Source of the DNA: an uncultured Bacilli bacterium
GTDB lineage: Bacteria > Bacillota_I > Bacilli_A > RF39 > UBA660
NCBI GenBank assembly: GCA_944332505.1
Contig: CALVKC010000087.1
Coordinates: 1-5,272 of the forward strand
Reading direction: 5' to 3'
DNA length: 5,272 bases
The position numbers and the translations under genes are program-made. Shown in pieces: positions 1-4,360 of this stretch. The notes under the pieces are model-generated. The model made no database searches and had not been told where the DNA came from. It worked only from the letters and a program-made list of their open reading frames with translations. Position 1 is the stretch's first letter. Every line of letters begins with the position of its first letter.

Positions 1-53
1 CACTAAAACAGAGAGAATAACTAGATTATTCCCTCCTGTTTTAGTGCATTTTT
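1..53 (+). terminator. Rho-independent terminator of an upstream gene outside the window
   Basis: An 11-bp perfect inverted repeat (CACTAAAACAG at 1-11 with CTGTTTTAGTG at 36-46) encloses a second stem (GAATAA at 15-20 with TTATTC at 26-31) and a five-base loop. A run of five T follows at 49-53. It is the classic form of an intrinsic terminator reading rightward. The gene it ends lies before position 1, so its identity cannot be seen. Confidence 0.8.
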
Positions 54-116
54 AAAATTTAGCTGTGAATAGTAACAAAAATTTAAAAAGTTTTCGAAAA
101 AATTTAAAAAAATTAG

Positions 117-145
117 TTGACAAACAACATTACTTGTAGTACAAT
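117..145 (+). promoter_or_regulatory. Sigma-A-type promoter of the tRNA operon
   Basis: A perfect -35 box TTGACA (117-122) is followed by a 17-base spacer and the -10 box TACAAT (140-145), one mismatch from consensus. The bases before it (about 84-116) are A/T tracts that could act as an UP element, as is common for stable-RNA promoters. Transcription should start near 152, about 37 bases before tRNA-Lys. Confidence 0.88.
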
Positions 146-150
146 AATGT
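127..150. repeat. Inverted repeat overlapping the -10 box
   Basis: ACATTA (127-132) pairs with TAATGT (145-150), and inside it TTGT (134-137) pairs with ACAA (141-144), leaving one unpaired base at 133. The dyad covers the -10 box of the tRNA promoter. It could be an operator, or chance in AT-rich DNA. No binding protein can be named. Confidence 0.35.
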
Positions 151-156
151 ATGTGT

Positions 157-175
157 CAACTACGTGTAGTAGTTG
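157..175 (+). other. Hairpin in the tRNA operon leader
   Basis: CAACTAC (157-163) and GTAGTTG (169-175) form a perfect 7-bp stem with a five-base loop, in the short leader between the predicted transcription start and tRNA-Lys. It may be a processing or stability element. No T-run follows, so it is not a terminator. Confidence 0.45.
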
Positions 176-188
176 CAACTAGAGTTAT

Positions 189-264
189 GAGTCATTAGCT
201 CAGTTGGTAGAGCACTTGACTTTTAATCAAGTTGTCCGGGGTTCGATTCCCCGATGGCTCACCA
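189..264 (+). tRNA. tRNA-Lys (UUU)
   Basis: A complete 76-nt tRNA. The acceptor stem GAGTCAT (189-195) pairs with ATGGCTC (254-260), with one G-T wobble. The D arm reads GCTCAGTTGGTAGAGC. The anticodon stem CTTGA (215-219)/TCAAG (227-231) holds the loop CTTTTAA with anticodon TTT at 222-224. The T arm is GGGG-TTCGATT-CCCC. Discriminator A261 and CCA (262-264) are encoded. It is the first gene of a three-tRNA operon. Confidence 0.97.
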
Positions 265-301
265 TTTTATTTAGGATTTGGGTATAAATCCTGAAATTAT
301 T

Positions 302-376
302 GGCCCCGTGGTCAAGCGGTTAAGACATCGCCCTTTCACGGCGGAGACATGGGTTCGATTCCCGTCGGGGTCACCA
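302..376 (+). tRNA. tRNA-Glu (UUC)
   Basis: A complete 75-nt tRNA, 37 bases after tRNA-Lys. The acceptor stem GGCCCCG (302-308) pairs with CGGGGTC (366-372), with one G-T wobble. The anticodon loop CTTTCAC (333-339) carries TTC at 335-337, closed by CGCC/GGCG. The T-arm loop is TTCGATT. Discriminator A373 and CCA (374-376) are encoded. Only five bases separate it from the split tRNA-Thr gene. Confidence 0.97.
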
Positions 377-381
377 AATAC

Positions 382-685
382 GCCACTTTAGCTCAGCTGG
401 TAGAGCAACTGACTTGTGGGATAGGTAATTATTTAATTACTTTGAACTATCTTGCACCTTTGTGAGGAAACTTGCAAAGTGGACATCGCTAATTCGGGGA
501 AGACTAAGTAGAAATATATGTTAATCCCGAGCTAGAAAGCAATTTCAAGTGTAGAGACTTTATACGATGTGCCTAAGGTTTATCTATGGCAAAGAGAAAG
601 TCCAGACCACAAACATTATATGGCAATGAAAATTGTAGTGGTATGAATCAGTAGGTCGTCCGTTCAAATCGGACAAGTGGCTCCA
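382..685 (+). tRNA. tRNA-Thr (UGU), split by a group I intron
   Basis: Exon 1 is 382-417 and exon 2 is 646-685; joined they give a standard 76-nt tRNA. The acceptor stem GCCACTT (382-388) pairs exactly with AAGTGGC (675-681). The D arm is GCTC-AGCTGGTA-GAGC. The anticodon stem ACTGA (408-412) pairs with TCAGT (648-652). The T arm is GTCCG-TTCAAAT-CGGAC, the discriminator is T682, and CCA (683-685) is encoded. After removal of 418-645 the anticodon loop reads CTTGTAA, anticodon TGT (415-417), with the intron between tRNA positions 36 and 37. Loop and stem match the usual bacterial tRNA-Thr(UGU). Read without splicing, the loop would seem to hold GTG (His), but then the 3' half of the anticodon stem is missing. 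Every helix is intact, so this is a working gene and not a remnant. Confidence 0.95.
418..645 (+). ncRNA. Self-splicing group I intron in tRNA-Thr, no ORF
   Basis: This 228-nt insert folds by hand into a full group I core. P1: the guide GCA (454-456) pairs with the exon end TGT (415-417), giving the required U-G pair at the splice site. P1 is extended by 420-424/447-451 and an inner hairpin 425-440. P2: a 9-bp stem 458-466/471-479 with a GAAA loop. P3: ACATCG (483-488)/CGATGT (565-570). P4: TTCGGG (493-498)/CCCGAG (526-531). P5: a weak stem, 502-504/520-522. P6: GAAA/TTTC (535-546) with a GCAA loop. P7: GACTT (556-560)/AAGTC (598-602), which supplies the guanosine-binding G-C pair (G556-C602). 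P8: 571-573/588-590. J8/7: AAAGAGA. P9: ACCAC (606-610)/GTGGT (638-642). The last base is G645, the omega G. It is too short for a homing endonuclease. The small size and tRNA host suggest subgroup IC3 (inferred). It should excise itself from the precursor using a guanosine cofactor. Confidence 0.93.
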
Positions 686-710
686 TTATTAAAGGTCAGT
701 AATTTTAGTT

Positions 711-739
711 AAGCTATTGTTATTGGCTTTTATTTTTTT
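711..739 (+). terminator. Probable terminator of the tRNA operon
   Basis: AAGCTA (711-716) pairs with TGGCTT (724-729) around a seven-base loop, with one G-T pair. TTATTTTTTT follows. The stem is short but the T-rich tail is good and the position, 25 bases after tRNA-Thr, is right. Some readthrough into the downstream reductase gene is possible, since I find no convincing separate promoter for that gene. Confidence 0.55.
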
Positions 740-771
740 ATTTAAAACACCTTATAAAGGAGCAAATAAAA

Positions 772-1515
772 ATGGTAGAAAATCAAGAAAAAAATATAGA
801 AAATAAAGTTGCAATAGTAACAGGCGGAGCAAAAGGAATAGGAGCCTCTATTGTAAAAAAACTAGCTCAAAATGGATACATAGTTATACTAAACTATAAT
901 AAATCAATAAACGAAGCAAAAGCAATCGAAAATGAATTTAACAATGTATACACATTTAAGGCAGATGTGTCAAATTATGAAGAAGTAAAATCATTAGTAG
1001 ATTTTACAATAAATAAATTTGGAAAAATAGATTTACTAGTAAATAATGCAGGAATAGACTTAGTAAAAACAATAAACGATACAAGTATAGAAGACTTTGA
1101 TAATATACTAAAAAATAATTTATATTCAGTTTTTTACACATCAAAAGAAGTATCCAAATATATGATAAATGCTAAAGTAGGAAAAATAATAAACATAAGT
1201 TCAATATGGGGCATAATAGGAGCATCTTGTGAAATGGCTTATTCAGTAAGTAAAGCAGGAATTGATGCAATGACAAAATCTTTAGCAAAAGAGCTAGGAC
1301 CATCCAATATACAGGTAAATAGTATTGCTCCAGGCATAATAGATACAGATATGAATAAATTTTTATCAGAAGAAGAAAAAAAGCAAATAATAGAAGAAAT
1401 ACCACTAGAACATATAGGAAAAACTGAAGATGTAGCTGAAACTGTCTTGTTTTTGGCAAATTCAGACTATATTACAGGCCAAGTTATACAAGTAAATGGC
1501 GGATGGAACGTATGA
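772..1515 (+). CDS. ymfI: Short-chain dehydrogenase, probable EF-P 5-aminopentanone reductase (YmfI-like)
   Basis: A 247-residue classical SDR with the Rossmann fold of the FabG group. The NAD(P)-binding motif TGGAKGIG is at 17-24 and NNAG at 91-94. The catalytic residues are Ser144, Tyr157 and Lys161 (Y-x3-K), probably with an Asn near 115-116. PGIIDTDM at 187-194 is the usual segment after the active site. From memory, the stretch ISSIWG..GASCE (142-154) and the ending ITGQVIQVNGGW resemble Bacillus YmfI, which reduces the 5-aminopentanone group on elongation factor P to 5-aminopentanol, more than fatty-acid FabG. No fab genes are adjacent, which also argues against FabG, but no efp gene is in view either. 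The start is supported by AAAGGAG (756-762) nine bases upstream. It follows the tRNA operon and ends at a convergent terminator. The SDR family is certain; the substrate is inferred. Confidence 0.85.
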   Translation: MVENQEKNIENKVAIVTGGAKGIGASIVKKLAQNGYIVILNYNKSINEAKAIENEFNNVYTFKADVSNYEEVKSLVDFTINKFGKIDLLVNNAGIDLVKTINDTSIEDFDNILKNNLYSVFYTSKEVSKYMINAKVGKIINISSIWGIIGASCEMAYSVSKAGIDAMTKSLAKELGPSNIQVNSIAPGIIDTDMNKFLSEEEKKQIIEEIPLEHIGKTEDVAETVLFLANSDYITGQVIQVNGGWNV

Positions 1516-1548
1516 AACAGTATTAAAATAAATATATAATAGAGGTTC

Positions 1549-1574
1549 AAAAAACTGCTATACTAATTATAGCA
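1549..1574 (-). terminator. Second terminator for the minus-strand membrane gene
   Basis: A perfect 7-bp hairpin, TGCTATA (1556-1562) with TATAGCA (1568-1574) and a five-base loop, is followed on the minus strand by G and six T (1554-1549). It lies just beyond the main convergent terminator and may act as a backup that keeps minus-strand transcripts out of the reductase gene. Confidence 0.5.
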
Positions 1575-1591
1575 AACATGAATATTTAAAC

Positions 1592-1624
1592 AAAAAAAGA
1601 AAGCACTTTTAAATGCTTTCTTTT
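1592..1624. terminator. Bidirectional terminator between convergent genes
   Basis: AAAAGAAAGCA (1595-1605) and TGCTTTCTTTT (1614-1624) form an 11-bp stem with an eight-base loop. On the minus strand the tail is seven T (1598-1592); on the plus strand a weaker T-rich tail follows the stem. It therefore suits the minus-strand gene best and the reductase gene secondarily. The stem overlaps the last codons and the stop codon of the minus-strand gene. Confidence 0.8.
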
Positions 1625-2691
1625 GCTTTATATACTACAAACACACTTACAAAGTTCGCTATATAAATAATCATTATAGAAATAATTTGAAAAATTAAAT
1701 TTGACTTATTTTCTGCCCATAAATCAATTTCATTTTTAGTATATGCATTGTATGAATTTAGAGCCTGGTTAATAGTACATCTTCTACTTTGAAGTAAGGA
1801 ATTTATTTCACTAATATTAAGTCTATATTTATATAAAGAATTATAGGCATTAGCCGTATAAAATTCATTAAATCCATTTTGAATATAAGGTAAATTTTCT
1901 TCATCATCTGACTCATTATCAGAAGAATTAGCAACTTCAGTAGGATCCACATATAGTACTAAGCTATTATAATCAACAATATTGCTTGTAGGATAAATAT
2001 CATCCAATTTAGATATTTCACTATTCATAGAAATTATACAGCTAATAATCATACTTAATTTCATAAATAAAACTATAACCATAATAAGTACAATTGCTAT
2101 AAAAATATTTCTTGTAACTATATCACTATTAAAAGTAGAATTACCTTCATTATTTAAAGAAAGCGTTAGTAAAACGATGGTAATATCCATAGCAATAATT
2201 CTAAATACAATTCTTAAAATATCATCAAGAGTGTCATTACTAAATATTTGCGCAATACAAGATACAAAGAAAATATATGACTGTTCTAAAGTAAATGCCA
2301 ACAATAAAGGTAAAATAAAATACTTAGCAATACCAATAAAATAATCTTTGTTACTACTAGTAAAATCAATTTTATCCGCATTATATGCTAAAACTGCAAT
2401 TGGTAATATGGTAGATAACCTTATTATTTCAACTTCATATAAACTATTAAACAAAAAATAGCAAGTAATATTTACAACAAAATCTAAAACTATAATTATT
2501 AAATTTGTGGCAATTATTGTATTAGTAGAAGCATATGATCTTTTTAGTCTAATATTTAAAATAACAAGCGAAATAATTAGTATAATAATAGGCACGTAAT
2601 TTAAAGAAAAACTTATATTTGCTCCGACTATTTCAGTATATAAAATGATTAGTACAGAAGCAAAAAGTAACAATTTAGCCTTCTTTTCCAT
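1609..2691 (-). CDS. Multi-pass membrane protein of unknown function
   Basis: A 360-residue protein I do not recognise. Hydrophobic stretches suggest about eight or nine membrane segments: near 7-24, 31-48, 58-82, 87-103, 119-151 (one or two), 158-179, 193-222 and, alone at the C-terminus, 331-354. Between the last two lies a soluble region (about 223-330) with a very acidic patch, SSDNESDDEEN at 256-266, followed by an Asn/Tyr-rich stretch. No catalytic, transporter or nucleotide-binding motif is visible. The start is well supported by AGGAGG (2702-2697 on the minus strand) five bases before ATG. A TATAAT at 2714-2709 lies upstream, but no good -35 box accompanies it and it would leave almost no leader, so the promoter is uncertain. 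A terminator separates this gene from the upstream CBM gene, and it converges on the reductase gene. Membrane location is confident; the role is unknown. Confidence 0.85.
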   Translation of the reverse strand: MEKKAKLLLFASVLIILYTEIVGANISFSLNYVPIIILIISLVILNIRLKRSYASTNTIIATNLIIIVLDFVVNITCYFLFNSLYEVEIIRLSTILPIAVLAYNADKIDFTSSNKDYFIGIAKYFILPLLLAFTLEQSYIFFVSCIAQIFSNDTLDDILRIVFRIIAMDITIVLLTLSLNNEGNSTFNSDIVTRNIFIAIVLIMVIVLFMKLSMIISCIISMNSEISKLDDIYPTSNIVDYNSLVLYVDPTEVANSSDNESDDEENLPYIQNGFNEFYTANAYNSLYKYRLNISEINSLLQSRRCTINQALNSYNAYTKNEIDLWAENKSNLIFQIISIMIIYIANFVSVFVVYKAKESI

Positions 2692-2746
2692 ATAATCCTC
2701 CTAAATTAATTATAGAAATAAATATAAATACTAACTTAAATAACAC

Positions 2747-2777
2747 AAAAAACCACAAGATTTAACTTGTAGTTTTT
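2747..2777 (-). terminator. Terminator after the CBM-like gene
   Basis: On the minus strand ACTACAAG (2773-2766) pairs with CTTGTGGT (2759-2752) around a six-base loop, with one G-T pair, and ends in a run of T (2752-2747). The plus strand also has five T after the stem, so it can work both ways. It lies just past the stop codon of the CBM gene and isolates it from the membrane gene. Confidence 0.8.
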
Positions 2778-2788
2778 GAAAGAACAAA

Positions 2789-3256
2789 TTATTGATTAGC
2801 ATTTTCAGATTTTTTTCTATAATTTCCAGTAATAATTTTTGGAAAATACTTAATAATTTTATAAACAGCAAGTTTAATTTTTTTACTCCATAAATATGTT
2901 CTTCTAAGTCTACGAGGTGTATCCAAAGAATTGTTTTCAACAACAGCCAAAGAAACTGGAGCTTCCTCTACATTAAATGTATAATTTTGTCCTTCGTTAT
3001 TATCCCATTCGTTATTAGAATTTCTAAAACATAAATTTAATTTATCGCTATTATTTAATTGAAGTTCCGCTTGAAATCCCAATTCTGTCTTACTCATAGC
3101 AATATCAGAAACATTGTCCCAATTATCACCAAATCCATAATGAATAAATACTTCTTCAGAACCATCCTGAAAAAGCTTACCTGTATAAGATATCTTAACA
3201 TTAGAACTTTGAATCAATTTATCTGTATTAAAAAATATATTTTTAACTAATTCCAT
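2789..3256 (-). CDS. Small protein with a CBM25/53-like carbohydrate-binding module and a basic tail
   Basis: This 155-residue protein begins directly with a beta-rich module (about 13-97) resembling the starch-binding CBM25/CBM53 families. It has HYGFGDNW (39-46), with aromatic residues that would stack on sugar rings, and the hallmark WDNNEGQNY (84-92, W-D-N-N-x-G-x-N-Y). After a short linker comes a strongly basic tail (114-149, PRRLRR and many Lys/Arg mixed with aromatic and aliphatic residues). The tail could bind a membrane surface, nucleic acid or an acidic polymer. No signal peptide, membrane anchor or enzyme domain is present, so it is probably cytoplasmic, and glycogen or another storage glucan is one possible target (inference). 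The start is supported by AGGAGAA (3267-3261) before ATG. It has its own promoter and terminator, so it is a single-gene transcript. The module assignment rests on motif recall; no function is shown. Confidence 0.78.
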   Translation of the reverse strand: MELVKNIFFNTDKLIQSSNVKISYTGKLFQDGSEEVFIHYGFGDNWDNVSDIAMSKTELGFQAELQLNNSDKLNLCFRNSNNEWDNNEGQNYTFNVEEAPVSLAVVENNSLDTPRRLRRTYLWSKKIKLAVYKIIKYFPKIITGNYRKKSENANQ

Positions 3257-3284
3257 AACTTTCTCCTATGCTTAAACTAGACTA

Positions 3285-3313
3285 ATTATATTATTATTTG
3301 ACAAATTATTCAA
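3285..3313 (-). promoter_or_regulatory. Promoter of the CBM-like gene
   Basis: On the minus strand a -35 box TTGAAT (3313-3308), a 17-base spacer and a perfect -10 box TATAAT (3290-3285) lie about 29 bases before the start codon. The transcript should begin near 3278. Confidence 0.75.
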
Positions 3314-3330
3314 TAGATTTATAAATTTGT
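3301..3330. repeat. Inverted repeat flanking the -35 box of the CBM-like gene
   Basis: ACAAATT (3301-3307) and AATTTGT (3324-3330) form a perfect 7-bp inverted repeat with 16 bases between the arms. It spans the -35 box and the DNA upstream of it, a usual place for a regulator site. The sequence is A/T-rich, so chance is a real alternative. Confidence 0.35.
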
Positions 3331-3341
3331 ATTATAAATGT

Positions 3342-3376
3342 AAAAAAAGTGTAATATTTTTGAAAAATATTACACT
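3342..3376 (-). terminator. Strong terminator of the XRE-S24 regulator gene
   Basis: Complementary arms at 3376-3363 and 3361-3348 give a stem of at least 12 bp (core AGTGTAATAT/ATATTACACT) with a small loop, followed on the minus strand by seven T (3348-3342). It lies about 70 bases beyond the regulator's stop codon. Nothing else is seen in 3377-3446. Confidence 0.88.
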
Positions 3377-3446
3377 CATAAGCTACTGTTAAGCAAAATA
3401 AAGAACTATAATTTTTTATTGCAAATTAAACATAGAACATTAAAAA

Positions 3447-4025
3447 TTACTTTTCCATTTTTCCAAGAACTTTGCCAACTATATAAAAATTATCTTTAGA
3501 GGTAACAACAATGTCATCAATACCATCTTGTTCAGCTCTTAAAACCAAGTCATTTTTTCTAACAATAAATTTTCTAATAATATATTCGCCTTTATATTCA
3601 AAAAGGCCAAAATCTTTATTATTTAAAGGAGTATTAAGTTCTACATAAACGTAGTCATCTTGATTAAACTTTGGAGCCATTGAATTATCTTGAACCTTCA
3701 TACATACAGAGCTTGATGCATATTCGTGTGGAACTTTTGCAAAACCAGTAAGACTATCAAACATTGGAACAGAGTCGTATTTTATATGATTTACCACTTC
3801 ATAACCAATTTGCTCTTCTGTTAATTTTTTATCATAAGCATACATTATTGGCTGATAAGGAACATCTAAAGAATCACAAAGAGCCTTTAAAGCCTTGTGA
3901 CTAGGATTTCTTTCACCTTTTTCAATATGTGTTAAATGGCCAACATTAATATTTGTTTCTTTTGCAATATTTGTCTTGGAAATGTTTTTGTCCTCACGAA
4001 TTTTAGAAAGCAAATCTCCTATCAT
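3447..4025 (-). CDS. XRE-family repressor with a C-terminal S24 (LexA/CI-like) domain
   Basis: A 192-residue two-domain transcription regulator. Residues 4-57 are a Cro/CI-type helix-turn-helix with the recognition region around 16-40 (SKTNIAKETNINVGHLTHIEKGERNPS). Residues 86-190 are an S24 domain, which in LexA and CI mediates dimerisation and RecA-stimulated self-cleavage. The nucleophile is Ser115 in NSM (114-116). Two other key features are unusual. The Ala-Gly cleavage site expected near VPMFDSLTGF (86-95) reads Thr-Gly. The position of the general-base lysine appears to be Arg151, with Lys152 next to it (GEYIIRKF, 146-153). Self-cleavage may therefore be altered or absent. The start is supported by GAAAGGA (4040-4034) eight bases upstream. 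It has its own promoter and terminator and is divergent from the VanW-family gene. No phage genes are present, so it looks like a resident regulator; its targets are unknown. Confidence 0.9.
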   Translation of the reverse strand: MIGDLLSKIREDKNISKTNIAKETNINVGHLTHIEKGERNPSHKALKALCDSLDVPYQPIMYAYDKKLTEEQIGYEVVNHIKYDSVPMFDSLTGFAKVPHEYASSSVCMKVQDNSMAPKFNQDDYVYVELNTPLNNKDFGLFEYKGEYIIRKFIVRKNDLVLRAEQDGIDDIVVTSKDNFYIVGKVLGKMEK

Positions 4026-4103
4026 AAAATCAGTCCTTTCTCATATTTAAAGATTAAGAAAAGTAGTATGAATATTTATGCCAATCTTTTTAAATCATCT
4101 CAT

Positions 4104-4134
4104 AAAATTCGACATAATTATACAAAATTCTACA
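4104..4134. repeat. Direct repeats 20 bp apart around the regulator's -10 box
   Basis: AAAATTCGACA (4104-4114) and AAAATTCTACA (4124-4134) differ at one base and are spaced by exactly 20 bp, about two turns of the helix. They flank the -10 box (4117-4122) of the regulator gene and one lies in its spacer. They are candidate autoregulatory operator sites. Confidence 0.45.
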
Positions 4135-4145
4135 AAAAATGTCTA
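4117..4145 (-). promoter_or_regulatory. Promoter of the XRE-S24 regulator gene
   Basis: On the minus strand a -35 box TAGACA (4145-4140, one mismatch), a 17-base spacer and a perfect -10 box TATAAT (4122-4117) are seen. The start should be near 4110, giving a leader of about 85 bases before the start codon. Confidence 0.78.
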
Positions 4146-4163
4146 GTAAATAAATTAAAATAT

Positions 4164-4179
4164 TGTAAAAAAATTTACA
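4164..4179. repeat. 16-bp palindrome, candidate operator
   Basis: TGTAAA (4164-4169) and TTTACA (4174-4179) are a perfect inverted repeat around four A. The size and symmetry fit a dimeric helix-turn-helix protein. It lies just upstream of the regulator's -35 box and upstream of the divergent VanW-family gene, so it could serve either side. Confidence 0.4.
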
Positions 4180-4205
4180 GTGTGATAATATTTTTATATA
4201 TAAAA

Positions 4206-4234
4206 TTGAATTAATAACTTAATAATTTTAGATT
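4206..4234 (+). promoter_or_regulatory. Weak promoter candidate for the VanW-family gene
   Basis: TTGAAT (4206-4211), a 17-base spacer and TAGATT (4229-4234, four of six consensus bases) form a possible promoter. It would leave a leader of about 120 bases. In DNA this A/T-rich other choices exist, so this is tentative. Confidence 0.25.
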
Positions 4235-4360
4235 TAAAAGAATAAATACAAAAAAAGAAAATAAAATAATTTTATAAAGAAATTTAAAATGTGCCTAATA
4301 ATAATAGAAATTAAAAAACTTAAAGATAAAGTTAAAAAAATAAAGAAAAGGATTTGTAAT

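Larger units (their letters stand above)
4026..4360. other. Divergent intergenic region
   Basis: These 335 bases are extremely A/T-rich and hold no convincing gene. The half nearer the regulator carries its Shine-Dalgarno site, its promoter (4117-4145), two direct repeats and a palindrome, listed separately. The half nearer the VanW-family gene has only a weak promoter candidate and the Shine-Dalgarno AAAAGGA. Short reading frames here are low-complexity Lys/Ile/Asn strings without ribosome-binding sites. Confidence 0.7.

Noticed and set aside
382..424. Reading of the third tRNA as tRNA-His from GTG directly after the 5' anticodon stem
   Set aside because: No complementary 3' anticodon strand follows at the right distance. 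The rest of the tRNA is found only after 645, and the joined loop gives the usual Thr loop CTTGTAA.
418..645. Insertion as tRNA pseudogene damage or a mobile-element scar
   Set aside because: Both exons are intact, there is no target duplication, and the insert contains every group I core helix.
1172..1459. 95-codon minus-strand reading frame inside the reductase gene
   Set aside because: It is a Leu/Phe-rich shadow of the reductase gene on the opposite strand, without a ribosome-binding site.
2731..2943. 70-codon minus-strand frame at the end of the CBM-like gene
   Set aside because: It is an alternative frame overlapping the CBM-like gene and its terminator, with no start signal.
3059..3250. 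Plus-strand frame opposite the CBM-like gene
   Set aside because: It is antisense to a gene with clear domain motifs and its own promoter, and has no supporting signals.
3447..4025. Prophage boundary marked by the CI-like repressor
   Set aside because: No integrase, Cro, excisionase, structural gene or attachment repeat is visible nearby, and the flanking genes look chromosomal.
3936..4214. 92-codon plus-strand frame across the regulator start and its promoter
   Set aside because: Low-complexity product overlapping the helix-turn-helix coding region and promoter, with no ribosome-binding site.
4289..4360. Upstream in-frame ATG for the VanW-family gene
   Set aside because: It has no Shine-Dalgarno sequence and would put a Lys-rich extension before the signal anchor, while the ATG at 4361 has AAAAGGA at proper spacing.
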